Origin: CAHJWO01 sp964245885
Lineage (GTDB): Bacteria > Verrucomicrobiota > Verrucomicrobiia > Chthoniobacterales > SZAS-18
Direction: 5' to 3'
Assembly (NCBI GenBank): GCA_964245885.1
Contig: CAXTOX010000042.1
Coordinates: 1 to 28,914 of the forward strand
Length of the DNA: 28,914 nucleotides
Position numbers and translations under genes: made by a program. The notes beneath the pieces were generated by a model. That model did not search any database, was not told where the DNA came from, and worked only from the letters and a program-made list of their open reading frames with translations. This document shows, piece by piece, positions 14,436-22,306 of the stretch. Numbering within the stretch: the stretch's first letter is position 1; each line of letters opens with the position of its first letter.

Positions 14436-16163
14436 TTAAAATTCCATGGCTCGCAGCCGCCGCCGTCCCAACGTCAGCGGCAGACAAGACGCCGTCAGGC
14501 TCAACGCCAAGGCCAGCGTGACCGAGACGCCCGTCCACGTCCACCGCCAGCCTTCCGGCATGGTCGGCCGGGTAAACGGCAGGCTCGCCGGGAACGCCAG
14601 CAGCGCGATGAACACGACGATGTAAAGAAAGCTCGCTACGAGGCAAAGCGTACCGCCGAAGCCGCTGACGATCTTCGACGGGTTCTCCTCCTTGAAGTTG
14701 GGAAACAACGCGCCCAATCCCACCGCCAGCCCACACAATGCGCCGCTCATCAGCGCGATGGCCGCCGCGAAGTAGACGATCTTGCTCCATTCGAGCTTGA
14801 GGATCAGGCTGGAGGCGATCATCAGCCCGACCGTCACCGCCGTGGCGGCGAGGCACGCCGACCAGAATTTTTGCATGAGCACCCGCCCGAGTCCGAGCGG
14901 CGCGAGCCCGAGAATCCACAACCGACGCCCCTCCAGGCTGAACTGCGGGAACACGAAGCGCGTCGTCAAGGTGGAGAGCGTCAGCGCGCAGGCCGTCAGG
15001 TTGAGGTACGAGATCATCGTGCTCCAGAACTTGCTCTGGAGGTCATAGGCGACGTTGCGCAGGTTCAGCACGTAGATCGTCAGCAGGCCGAAGAAGATCA
15101 TGACCTGCGTCCACTGGGCCGGGTCGCGCCAGAAAACCCGCGTGTCCTTGAGCACGAGCGCGCCGACAGGCCGTCCGACGAAGGCGGCGATGGGACGGAG
15201 AGAAAGGACCGTTTCCAAAAAGCCGCGCCGCAACCGCGCCTGCCGACGGGCGTCGGAGCGGTGCTGGCTGCGCTCCGAGCGATGCCCGAAAGCACGGGTC
15301 CAACTTTCGTAGAAAAACCGGCTGGCCACTTCAAAGCCGATCAGCATGCCCATCAGCGCATTGCTCAAAAGGAGGCAAAAGAAAAAGCTGCCCTCGCGCG
15401 CGAGTCCGCCGCTCCACGAGAACACCGCCTGCGCCATCCACGCGCTGGGCAGGAACGGATTCAGGCTGAAGCGGGTGTGGCTCAGGAGTTGGTTGAAGAT
15501 ACGGACCTCGGACAGGTTGTTGACGTTGTCGGCGTTGGCCGGACGCACGAAAACGGCCACCAGCACAAGGCCGGCGACGGCGGCGGTAACAACCGCTTTC
15601 TTCGCCCAGGATTTGGCCAGGACCGCCACGATGAGCATGGCCAACGCGGAGCCTAGCACCGCCGGGATCGCGATGAACGGCAGGTAGATCAAAGCGATCT
15701 GGAAGTAAAACGACGCACTCACCTCCTGCACCCGACCGAAGGCGACCATCATCGGCGCGGACAGGAACATCAGCGCCCAGGACGAGACGACGAGGCATTC
15801 GAGGAACTTCCAGCGGTAAATATCCGCGTGGCGGATGGGCAGCGTGAGGAACCAGTTGGTCTCGCGGTTCTTAAAAAGCGTGCTGTAGCCGATGATGAGG
15901 TTCGAGAACGTCAGCATCACGAAGAAGAAGCCAAAGATCAGGAACAGGATACGGTGGGCCAACAGCGCGCCGACGGTCGGAAACGCAAAGAGGAAGTCCA
16001 GTCCCTTGTGAAACAGAAAGTATCCCAAAAGGAGATAACCCAGCACGAAGGAGACGAGCAGCAGCGGCAGCAACGGAGAGCGGCGGCGTAGTCCGCGCAA
16101 CCGGGCGAGGAGGCTGCGCCAATGGACCCACAACAGTAGGCGGAAAAGGCGCAGGGTGCTCAC
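14436..16163 (-). CDS. Polytopic membrane protein, putative ABC exporter permease
   Basis: A 575-residue membrane protein made of two similar hydrophobic halves separated by a very basic loop at about residues 286-314 (SERSQHRSDARRQARLRRG). Each half carries several transmembrane helices. The second half begins with LVLKDTRVFWRDPAQW, a pattern common in ABC-2/ABC-exporter permeases. The start is set at GTG 16163 (VSTLRLFRLL), because the frame upstream to 16286 reads as non-membrane, low-quality sequence; no ATG is better placed. No ABC ATPase gene is adjacent in this window, so transport is inferred from fold only. Substrate unknown. Confidence 0.65.
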   Translation of the reverse strand: MSTLRLFRLLLWVHWRSLLARLRGLRRRSPLLPLLLVSFVLGYLLLGYFLFHKGLDFLFAFPTVGALLAHRILFLIFGFFFVMLTFSNLIIGYSTLFKNRETNWFLTLPIRHADIYRWKFLECLVVSSWALMFLSAPMMVAFGRVQEVSASFYFQIALIYLPFIAIPAVLGSALAMLIVAVLAKSWAKKAVVTAAVAGLVLVAVFVRPANADNVNNLSEVRIFNQLLSHTRFSLNPFLPSAWMAQAVFSWSGGLAREGSFFFCLLLSNALMGMLIGFEVASRFFYESWTRAFGHRSERSQHRSDARRQARLRRGFLETVLSLRPIAAFVGRPVGALVLKDTRVFWRDPAQWTQVMIFFGLLTIYVLNLRNVAYDLQSKFWSTMISYLNLTACALTLSTLTTRFVFPQFSLEGRRLWILGLAPLGLGRVLMQKFWSACLAATAVTVGLMIASSLILKLEWSKIVYFAAAIALMSGALCGLAVGLGALFPNFKEENPSKIVSGFGGTLCLVASFLYIVVFIALLAFPASLPFTRPTMPEGWRWTWTGVSVTLALALSLTASCLPLTLGRRRLRAMEF

Positions 16164-16286
16164 GCGCGGGCAAGGTAAGACAAACGGGTCGGAAGGCAAA
16201 GAAAAGCGGATGGAATCACGCGCCGCCAGCTGCCAGACCGGCCCTTGGCACCGGCACGGCACGGACCCCGTCAACACAGCGGTCAC

Positions 16287-16308
16287 CCGCCGGCCGCGCG
16301 GCCGGCGG
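16287..16308. terminator. 22-bp perfect GC palindrome
   Basis: A perfect 22-bp palindrome made only of G and C lies 31 bp downstream of the phosphatase/TPR stop (16339) and 124 bp upstream of the permease start. It would form a very stable hairpin and may end or pause transcription, but it has no T tract. Confidence 0.4.
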
Positions 16309-16338
16309 CGGGCGCGGTTCCGCCGACCCCGCGTTTTT

Positions 16339-18390
16339 TCAGTCGAGGATGGGTTGCGGCGTTTTCTGCTGACGCAGTTGGGTCACGATGGCTTGCTCAC
16401 GCTCCGACGCGGACCCTCTGCCGAGCCGCTGGTAGATCCGCGCCAGATACGCGTGCGCCTGCGACCACTGCGGGCGCAAAGCCACGCAAACTTCGAACGC
16501 CTGCGCTGCGCGCTCGAACCAACCCAGCCGCGCGAGCACCGCTCCGAGCTGGTAGTGCGCCATCGGAAAATCGTGCAGCAGCGAGACCGCCCGCAGGCCG
16601 TGCGCCACGCTTTCTTCCAACCGTCCCTGCCGGGCCGCGGTGATGCTCAGCCCGTAGAACGCTTCGGCGCTTTCCGCGTCCAGTTCGGCGGAACGCCGGA
16701 AAGCCGCTTCCGCTTCCGCCCAACGGCGCTGCCGCACCAGCGCGCGCCCCACCCGGCCATGTACCCACGGATCGTCCGGCGATTGAGCCGCCGCCGCTTG
16801 GAAGTGCCGGACGCTCGCCGGCGCGTCGCCGCACAGGTCCGCCAGAAATCCACGAAAGAGCGGCAGTTGCCGATGCTCCGGCGCGAGGCTCACGAGTCCC
16901 TCGATCGCCTGCGTCAGCACGCCTTTGTCCGCCGCCGCCACGGCCATCTGACCGTAGAGCACCCGGTGCCGCACTTCGTCCGGAAACTCTGTGAGCAACT
17001 CCGAGAGCAACGGCAGCGCCTCCGCCGTGCGTCCCCCGTCCATGAGCGACACGGCGAGGTTGAACTTCTGCTCTGCCTTCGCGCGGGCGATGTCGCGTTG
17101 CAGATCCTCCCCGGGCGCTTCGATGTAGCCGAGTTCGACAAGGTGGCGCATCGCTTCCGAGGCCACCGCCGGGTCTTCGATCGCCGCCGTGAACTCCCGC
17201 CGGCGCTCGTCGGGGTCGTCCACCGTTTCCCAACTCGGGATGCGCTCGATGCCCGGTGGCCGCGCGAAGGCGTTGACGAGCACCTTGCCCTCCATGTCCG
17301 CGCCAACGGGCAGCCCCATCAGCGTCAGGACCGTCGGCGCGATGTCGAGCAACGTCGCGCCGTGGAGGATGGCGTCCCTTTTCAGCTCGGGACCCCGCGC
17401 GGCGAACACGCCGAAGTTCCGGTGCATCTGCGCGGCGCCGACCGGCTCGCAGGGCCGCCGGTGGCCGCTGAGAAAACCGTGGTCCGAGACGAGCATGACC
17501 GTCGCCTCCGGCCCGGCCAGATCCAGCAGTCCTCCGAGCATCTGGTCGTGCATCTCGTAAGTCGCGTTCATCACCCCCTGGAAAACGTCAAAGACCTCCT
17601 CCGGGATCCGCTCCAGCCGGGGCGGGTGGAAGTCCATGAAATCGTGCCCGATCTGGTCGATGGCTTCGTAGTAGACCGTGCAAAAATCCCACGGCCCGCT
17701 GGCCATCAGATCGGTCGCGACCGCGTGCAGCGAAAGGCATTCCGCCAGGCGCTTGGATAGTCCGGCGAGCAGACGCTCGATGATCGGCTTCCTGCGGTTC
17801 AGGGCCGCCAGTTTTGGCACGAAAGCCCGCAGAAATTCGTCCGAGATCTCGCTTGGATGAATGCGCAGCTCCGCCAACGCCGCGCCCCGCGACGCGGGCT
17901 CGACGCTTTGCGCCTGCACGGGCCAACGCTCCGGGGCAGCCTCCGGTGGCGCCACCGCAAACTGGTTGGAAACCGCGGCACCGCGGATCGGTTCCGCCGG
18001 ATGGCTGGCGAACCAACCCACCATGTGACAGCGTTTCCCGGTCTGCGAAAGGATGTTCCAAAGCGCCTTGCAGCGGCGGGTGGTGCTCCGCGCCGGTTGG
18101 AGAGCCATGCCATCCGGGGTGGGCTCGACGAAACCCGTGATCCCGTGGTGGTACGCACGCTTGCCCGTGCCGATGCTCGTCCAGAGGATGGGCGAGAGGA
18201 CCGGCTGGAGCGTGAGCAGGTTGCCCATCACCCCGCCTTCGAGCAACGCCTTGAGGTGGGGCATCCTGCCGGTGTCGAGCAGCGGATGGATCATCTGCCA
18301 GTCGGCGGCGTCCCAGCCGATCAGGAGCAGTTTACGGGTCAGGTTGGACAAAGACGGGGCGGGTGGGAAACGGAGATGAAGGGAGTGCAA
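16339..18390 (-). CDS. Alkaline phosphatase superfamily protein with C-terminal TPR repeats
   Basis: A 683-residue fusion. Residues 20-420 are a type I phosphodiesterase/nucleotide pyrophosphatase-like domain of the alkaline phosphatase superfamily. Likely metal ligands and nucleophile are Asp27 (LLIGWDAADW), Thr71 (LWTSIGTGK), Asp245 and His249 (DQIGHDFMDFHP), Asp303-His304 (VSDHGF) and His323 (MHRNFGVFAARGP). Residues about 448-675 are TPR-like helical pairs. No signal peptide or membrane segment is seen, so it is probably cytosolic, unlike most of the superfamily. Its substrate is unknown. The start is uncertain: TTG 18390 gives this length, TTG 18351 would give 670 residues beginning MSNLTRKLLLIG; no ATG is available before the first conserved strand. 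A strong hairpin lies just upstream. Confidence 0.8.
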   Translation of the reverse strand: MHSLHLRFPPAPSLSNLTRKLLLIGWDAADWQMIHPLLDTGRMPHLKALLEGGVMGNLLTLQPVLSPILWTSIGTGKRAYHHGITGFVEPTPDGMALQPARSTTRRCKALWNILSQTGKRCHMVGWFASHPAEPIRGAAVSNQFAVAPPEAAPERWPVQAQSVEPASRGAALAELRIHPSEISDEFLRAFVPKLAALNRRKPIIERLLAGLSKRLAECLSLHAVATDLMASGPWDFCTVYYEAIDQIGHDFMDFHPPRLERIPEEVFDVFQGVMNATYEMHDQMLGGLLDLAGPEATVMLVSDHGFLSGHRRPCEPVGAAQMHRNFGVFAARGPELKRDAILHGATLLDIAPTVLTLMGLPVGADMEGKVLVNAFARPPGIERIPSWETVDDPDERRREFTAAIEDPAVASEAMRHLVELGYIEAPGEDLQRDIARAKAEQKFNLAVSLMDGGRTAEALPLLSELLTEFPDEVRHRVLYGQMAVAAADKGVLTQAIEGLVSLAPEHRQLPLFRGFLADLCGDAPASVRHFQAAAAQSPDDPWVHGRVGRALVRQRRWAEAEAAFRRSAELDAESAEAFYGLSITAARQGRLEESVAHGLRAVSLLHDFPMAHYQLGAVLARLGWFERAAQAFEVCVALRPQWSQAHAYLARIYQRLGRGSASEREQAIVTQLRQQKTPQPILD

Positions 18391-18396
18391 CGCAAA

Positions 18397-18440
18397 CAGC
18401 CCTGCACACCACGCCGTCGCCGACGCGGTGTGCAGGGCTG
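18397..18440 (-). terminator. Terminator-like hairpin after the PEP-CTERM gene
   Basis: Perfect 14-bp arms, CAGCCCTGCACACC (18397-18410) and GGTGTGCAGGGCTG (18427-18440), with a 16-nt GC-rich loop. It starts 24 bp past the PEP-CTERM stop. On the minus strand the hairpin is followed by TTTGCGTTG, a short T stretch. It separates this gene from the phosphatase/TPR gene, whose proposed TTG start is 7 bp away. Confidence 0.7.
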
Positions 18441-18464
18441 AAAATCAAGAAACCGCGACAATGC

Positions 18465-19130
18465 TTACGCGGCCTTGCGGCGACGCCAGGCGCGCACTCC
18501 GGCCGCGCCGCCGATCAGCGCCAGCGCCGCCAGCGAGGACGGCTCGGGCACGGCACTCACCGTGATGGCAGTGCCGGGCGTGTTGTCATAGACCCAGCCG
18601 AGGATCGTCGCCGGGTAGCCGGTGGACCCCGTCGTGGTCTGAATCTGGATGTAGCCGTAGTCGGTCGTGCCTGCTGCGTTGACAAACTTGAAACCGAGGG
18701 TGTGGATACCGTCCGTCAAATAAGGGCTTCCGGTCGTGCCCAGGATCACGGCGGTAAACGTTGACGCCGAACTGATCGTGGTGCCGGTCGCCAGATCGAG
18801 GTAGGGACCGGTCGTGGCACTGGCCGCCACGCCACCGCCTCTGGTTGCGGCCGGGCCCCAATAGAAGCCCAGCTGGGTACCGTAGTATGCCAGGTAGGGA
18901 TTGAAATCATAACCGGCCACGGTGCTGCCCGATGTGCCCTGCGCGCCCGTTTCCAGATTAAGATAAACTCCAGAGGTGGTCTGCGGGATAGGGATCACCG
19001 TGTTGGCGTAGGTGGTGACCACCGCAGCATAGGCATCTGGGGCCATGGCAATTCCGGTGACGGCGGTGGCGCAAAGTGCAAGTTGTGCTTGAACCTTGGA
19101 TGAGCAGAGATGGTGTTCTTTTTTATTCAT
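18465..19130 (-). CDS. PEP-CTERM exported protein
   Basis: A 221-residue secreted protein. The N-terminus has a signal peptide with a hydrophobic core at about residues 17-30 and a likely cleavage site after AYA (33-35). The middle is Gly/Thr/Ser-rich and predicted to be beta-structured, with no known enzyme motif. The last 28 residues form a PEP-CTERM sorting signal: VPEPSS at 194-199, a hydrophobic helix, then RAWRRRKAA. Such proteins are handled by an exosortase and are usually anchored or released at the cell surface; no exosortase gene is in the window. ATG 19130 is chosen over the TTG at 19163 because it gives a normal signal peptide and has AAAAGGG about 10 nt upstream. Confidence 0.9.
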   Translation of the reverse strand: MNKKEHHLCSSKVQAQLALCATAVTGIAMAPDAYAAVVTTYANTVIPIPQTTSGVYLNLETGAQGTSGSTVAGYDFNPYLAYYGTQLGFYWGPAATRGGGVAASATTGPYLDLATGTTISSASTFTAVILGTTGSPYLTDGIHTLGFKFVNAAGTTDYGYIQIQTTTGSTGYPATILGWVYDNTPGTAITVSAVPEPSSLAALALIGGAAGVRAWRRRKAA

Positions 19131-19478
19131 GGATAATCGACCCTTTTCCGCTCCAGGAGGCATCTTGCCTTCCGAATCGTTGGCGGAGAGTGCAAAAAAA
19201 CGTTCGACCTGGCAACATTTTTTATTTACGTGGATCGTGTTTTCGAGCGATTGCTCAAACAGTCGTCCGGCAAGTATTTACATTCCACAAGGGAAACCAC
19301 GATTGAACTTGTAGCGCCGTTCATGACGCGGTCAACGAAAGAGCTTCGGACGCCGCCGGGTATAAACCGGAGGTCCGCTCGCTCCGGGCACCAGCGATCG
19401 CGACGTTCGCCGGAAACGTTGGCAAGCTGCCAATCGGACATCCCGCGCGGGAGCCAATCGCATAATGACCAGTGAACG
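19131..19478. other. Intergenic region upstream of the PEP-CTERM gene
   Basis: 348 bp without a supported gene; lower in GC than its surroundings, with A/T runs near 19193-19200 and 19218-19227. It must hold the PEP-CTERM promoter, but no clear -35/-10 pair was found. A perfect 12-bp palindrome TCCCGCGCGGGA at 19441-19452 lies 27 bp after the pseudouridine synthase stop and may be a transcription stop signal. GCCAATCG occurs twice nearby (19429-19436 and 19453-19460). Confidence 0.5.
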
Positions 19479-20222
19479 CTATGTTCGCAGCTTGGCGGTT
19501 TCTTTGCCGCGCAAGGCTGCCACCTCACGGTCTTCTAGGTAACGCCACTCGCCCGGCCGTAGCTTGCCGAGCTTCAGATTACCCATTCGCACACGTTGGA
19601 GCTGTTTTACCTGGTATCCAACCGCGAGCAGCATCAACCGGATCTGTCGCTTTAAGCCCTGGCGTAGAATCACCTTCAACTTGTTCGGCGCGAGCCGGTA
19701 AACCGATTCCGCCCGGGCGCGCACACACTCGGGCGGCGCACCCGGCTGCGGTGGATCGACGGCGATGAAAACCCCCGCCAATAATTTCTCGGCCAGCGCC
19801 ATGTCGAACGCTTGATCGAGCACGACCTCGTACTCCTTTTCGACCTTGTAGCGCGGATGCGTGAGCTTGAGGGAGAAATTTCCGTCGTTGGTCAACAGCA
19901 GAAGCCCCTCGCTGTCGAGGTCGAGGCGCCCGACGTGGAAAACACGCGGGAAATCCCCCGGCAGCAGGTCGAAAACCGTGTCGCGCTGGTTCGGGTCCGT
20001 GCGGGAGGACAGGAAGCCCGCCGGTTTGTTGAGCATGACGTACACCGGCCGTTCCACTTGCACGGGTCGGCCGTCCACGCGCACGGCGTCGGTCGGGGCC
20101 ACGGTAGTCGCCAGTGCCTTGACGGCGTGGCCGTTGATCGTGACGCGGCCCGCCGTGATGATCGCCTCGCAAGCCCGGCGTGAGCCAAGCCCGGCGGAAG
20201 CAAGGTAGCGGTTGAGGCGCAC
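19479..20222 (-). CDS. RsuA/RluB-family pseudouridine synthase
   Basis: A 247-residue rRNA pseudouridine synthase. An S4 RNA-binding domain is at residues 1-48 (MRLNRYLASAGLGSRRACE). The catalytic motif GRLDLDSEGLLLLTNDG puts the nucleophile Asp at residue 101. LKRQIRLMLLAVGYQVKQLQRVRMG near the C-terminus is the family's RNA-facing motif. Whether it modifies 23S (RluB/RluE-like) or 16S rRNA (RsuA-like) cannot be told; the full S4 domain fits RluB or RsuA. The start is GTG 20222; it is preceded on the coding strand by a pyrimidine stretch from one arm of a heptamer repeat, with no Shine-Dalgarno motif. Confidence 0.9.
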   Translation of the reverse strand: MRLNRYLASAGLGSRRACEAIITAGRVTINGHAVKALATTVAPTDAVRVDGRPVQVERPVYVMLNKPAGFLSSRTDPNQRDTVFDLLPGDFPRVFHVGRLDLDSEGLLLLTNDGNFSLKLTHPRYKVEKEYEVVLDQAFDMALAEKLLAGVFIAVDPPQPGAPPECVRARAESVYRLAPNKLKVILRQGLKRQIRLMLLAVGYQVKQLQRVRMGNLKLGKLRPGEWRYLEDREVAALRGKETAKLRT

Positions 20223-20226
20223 GAGA

Positions 20227-20341
20227 GGGAAGGCAGAAGTAAGAAGGCAGAAAGCAAAAGTGGCAGAGTGAAGATTGGCAGCGGACCAGTGGTTGCGCCA
20301 ATTCTGGACTTCTGCCTTCTGCCTTCTTACTTCTGCCTTTT
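20227..20341. repeat. Inverted pair of 7-nt tandem repeats, copy 2
   Basis: The same kind of element as at 13135-13244. A 23-nt stretch at 20230-20252 is perfectly complementary to 20317-20339, and the match continues imperfectly outward for another 8-10 nt on the loop side. The units are AGAAGGC-type heptamers with one AGAAGTA unit in the same place in both arms. The element starts 4 bp from the pseudouridine synthase start and ends 2 bp before the stop codon of the small basic protein. Confidence 0.85.
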
Positions 20342-20343
20342 CT

Positions 20344-20499
20344 TCAGGCGTCCGGCTTGGTCTTCGGCAGGCCGATGACCTTGGAATCCGACTTGAAGAC
20401 GCCGCGCTTTTTCATCAACTCCACCCGCTCGAACCGCTTGAGGACGTTGCGCTTGACGGTGATCTTGGAAGCGCCTTTGAGGCTGCGGTGCTGGGACAT
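20344..20499 (-). CDS. Small basic protein, Chlamydiae/Verrucomicrobia family
   Basis: A 51-residue very basic protein beginning MSQHRSLKGASKITVKRNVL and continuing with KRFERVELMKKRG and VIGLPKTKPDA. It has 12 Lys and 6 Arg residues. From memory it matches the TIGR04137-type small basic protein found in Chlamydiae and Verrucomicrobia and thought to be ribosome-associated; that role is not proven. ATG 20499, TGA at 20344-20346, no in-frame alternative. It lies 102 nt after sufT and 121 nt before the pseudouridine synthase gene, fitting a translation-related pair. Confidence 0.85.
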   Translation of the reverse strand: MSQHRSLKGASKITVKRNVLKRFERVELMKKRGVFKSDSKVIGLPKTKPDA

Positions 20500-20601
20500 G
20501 ACAGAAAACAGGTAAAGGGCTGGACTGAAAAGGATGGGTAAGGTGTCAGGTTTTCGGCGGATGGCAACCGGGAAATTGTTCCCGGCCCCGCTTCTGCGTT
20601 C

Positions 20602-21165
20602 TCAGAGGATGCCCAACTTCATCTTGCCTGTTTCGGTGATCATGTGCTGGTTCCACGGCGGGTCCCAGACAAGTGCGACCTCTGCCTCAGCGACTCCGGG
20701 GATCATCCGCAGCTTGCTCTCGGCGTCGGCGGCGATGCTCGGTCCCATGCCGCAGCCGGGCGCGGTGAGCGTCATCTGCACGTTGATCTTACTGCCCTTG
20801 CCGGGTGTCTCATTAGGCTGGACCTGACAATCGTACACCAGTCCGAGGTCGACGATGTTGACCGGAATCTCCGGGTCGAAACACGTTTTGAGCTTGTCCC
20901 ACGCCGCTTTTTCCTGTTTGGCGGGATCGAGGTCGGCGTCGGTAAAAGGGACTTCCTGCGGCTTGCCGTCCGCGCTGAGGCCGAGCGCATCGGCGTTGGC
21001 CTCGGTGATCCGCGACAATCCCGTGGGCGAGGCCACGGTGTAGCTGCCGCCGAGCGACTGCGTGATGACCACCGTGGTGCCGGCCGGCAAGGTGATGACG
21101 TTGCCGCTCGGGATTTGGATGGCCTCCACGTCACGGTGGAGGATGATTTCAGAGTTCTCGTGCAT
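20602..21165 (-). CDS. sufT: SufT, MIP18/DUF59-family Fe-S assembly protein
   Basis: A 187-residue protein. The C-terminal half is the MIP18/DUF59 domain: LKTCFDPEIPVNIVDLGLVY at residues 92-111 and MTLTAPGCGMGPSI at 131-144 with the conserved Cys138. The N-terminal about 85 residues (IPSGNVITLPAGTTVVITQSLGGSYTV) are the extension that distinguishes the long SufT form. It helps mature Fe-S proteins, probably by handing over clusters. ATG 21165 lies 18 nt after the IscU-type scaffold gene. As last Fe-S gene of the run it is followed by a 102-nt gap. Confidence 0.92.
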   Translation of the reverse strand: MHENSEIILHRDVEAIQIPSGNVITLPAGTTVVITQSLGGSYTVASPTGLSRITEANADALGLSADGKPQEVPFTDADLDPAKQEKAAWDKLKTCFDPEIPVNIVDLGLVYDCQVQPNETPGKGSKINVQMTLTAPGCGMGPSIAADAESKLRMIPGVAEAEVALVWDPPWNQHMITETGKMKLGIL

Positions 21166-21183
21166 GGGAAAGGGAGTGGGAAA

Positions 21184-21702
21184 CTAGCTTTGCGCGGCCG
21201 GTTTGTCCATGAGCACGACCTTCATCTTGCGGCCGCTGGTTCCCTGGCCGGTGAGCGAATCGTAGAGGGTCGGCGCGGCGGCGGCTGGGATCGGGGTCGG
21301 TAGGCTCGTGCCGCTGACGGGGATCGTCGCATCGGTCGGCGCGAGGGCGGAACGAAGCGCGCCTTCCACGAGTTGCGCGCAGTGAATTTTCATCGGCGGC
21401 AGCGCGCCGAGCGGGGCGGCGAGTTCCTCGCCGGAGAGGGACAAGGCCTCGTCCACCGTCTTGCCTGCAATCAACTCCGTGGCGACGCTGGCCACCGCGA
21501 TGGCCGTCTGGCAGCCGAAGGTCTGGAACGTCGCGCGGTCAATGACCTTCTTGCCGTCCTGTTCCTTGAACTTGACCCACATCCGCAGCATGTCGCCGCA
21601 GTCCGGGCTGCCGACGGTGCCGATGCTGTCGGCGTCGGCCATTTCGCCCACGTTCCTGGGGTCCTGCTGGGCGGCGCGGATTTTAGTTTCGAGGTCTTCC
21701 AT
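21184..21702 (-). CDS. IscU/NifU-N-type Fe-S scaffold with C-terminal extension
   Basis: A 172-residue scaffold-like protein. The three cluster cysteines are Cys35 (PDCGDMLRM, with Asp37), Cys64 (FQTFGCQTAIA) and Cys108 in KIHCAQLVEGAL, with the IscU-type His107 just before it. This set is that of IscU/NifU-N, not of SufU. About 55 residues follow the domain: an Ala/Pro/Thr-rich linker and KMKVVLMDKPAAQS, with no further cysteine. ATG 21702 is preferred to TTG 21720, as MEDLETKIR opens the fold. It lies 36 nt after the rhodanese gene. Confidence 0.88.
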   Translation of the reverse strand: MEDLETKIRAAQQDPRNVGEMADADSIGTVGSPDCGDMLRMWVKFKEQDGKKVIDRATFQTFGCQTAIAVASVATELIAGKTVDEALSLSGEELAAPLGALPPMKIHCAQLVEGALRSALAPTDATIPVSGTSLPTPIPAAAAPTLYDSLTGQGTSGRKMKVVLMDKPAAQS

Positions 21703-21738
21703 AAAAGTGGCGGGCGGCAAGATACAGCCGATGACCGT

Positions 21739-22299
21739 TTATTCCAACTGGTAGCGCGGCAGGTCGGGATCGACCTCCTGGCTCCACGCGTCGATGCCGC
21801 CGAGGAGCGCCTTGACGTTGGTGAAGCCGTGCCCGGCGAAGTACGCGGCGGCGTCGAGACTGCGTGCGCCCTGGTGGTCGATGAGCGCGATGAGGCCGGT
21901 GTCGCGCGGCCACTGCATGAGGATCGTGTTCATCAACTCCTGCGTGAAATGTTCCGACCCGGCGATGTGCACGGCGTCGAACTCCTCGCGCGTGCGGATG
22001 TCGAGCAGGTGGACGGGGCCGGACTGGTCCTGTTCGCGGAGGGCGTGGAGTTCGCGCGGGGTGATCTGCGTGGCGCGGTCTTCCTCCTGGCTGGTGCGCA
22101 GGTAGGCGACGACTTCCGGCAGGTCCATGTGGGCGTTGCGCGCGGCGATCTGGGCGAGGGTTTCGGTTGGCGCGAACCCGCACGAGCTGCACCCACCAAC
22201 GTGGTATTTACGGAAAAGCGCCCGCTGCGCGCCCGGGTAGACGGCGAGCAGTTCGCCCATGGGCAGATGGGGGTCGATTTCAGGGAGGGTGGCGGTCAT
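21739..22299 (-). CDS. Redox-disulfide/rhodanese two-domain protein, catalytic Cys replaced
   Basis: A 186-residue protein. Residues 8-65 resemble the DUF1858-type redox-disulfide domain, with Cys37 and Cys40 in GGCSSCGF and the following TETLAQIA. Residues 78-180 are a rhodanese fold: LLDIRTREEFDAVHIAGSEHF, then the active-site loop DHQGARS at 141-147, then YFAGHGFTNVKALLGGIDAW. In active rhodaneses the loop begins with Cys; here it is Asp141, so sulfur transfer by that residue is not possible. The protein may bind a partner or use the CxxC pair. ATG 22299 is chosen; the frame upstream to 22344 overlaps the preceding small gene. Confidence 0.85.
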   Translation of the reverse strand: MTATLPEIDPHLPMGELLAVYPGAQRALFRKYHVGGCSSCGFAPTETLAQIAARNAHMDLPEVVAYLRTSQEEDRATQITPRELHALREQDQSGPVHLLDIRTREEFDAVHIAGSEHFTQELMNTILMQWPRDTGLIALIDHQGARSLDAAAYFAGHGFTNVKALLGGIDAWSQEVDPDLPRYQLE

Positions 22300-22306
22300 G
22301 GTAGAG

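Noticed and set aside
14265..15656. Plus-strand open frame of 463 residues opposite the permease gene
   Set aside because: Charged, repetitive shadow composition; the minus strand encodes clear membrane helices.
16156..17760. Plus-strand open frame of 534 residues opposite the phosphatase/TPR gene
   Set aside because: Antisense shadow; no motif, while the minus strand carries complete metal-binding motifs.
19226..19528. Minus-strand open frame of 100 residues between the PEP-CTERM and pseudouridine synthase genes
   Set aside because: Overlaps the pseudouridine synthase end in another frame and shows no family or start signal.
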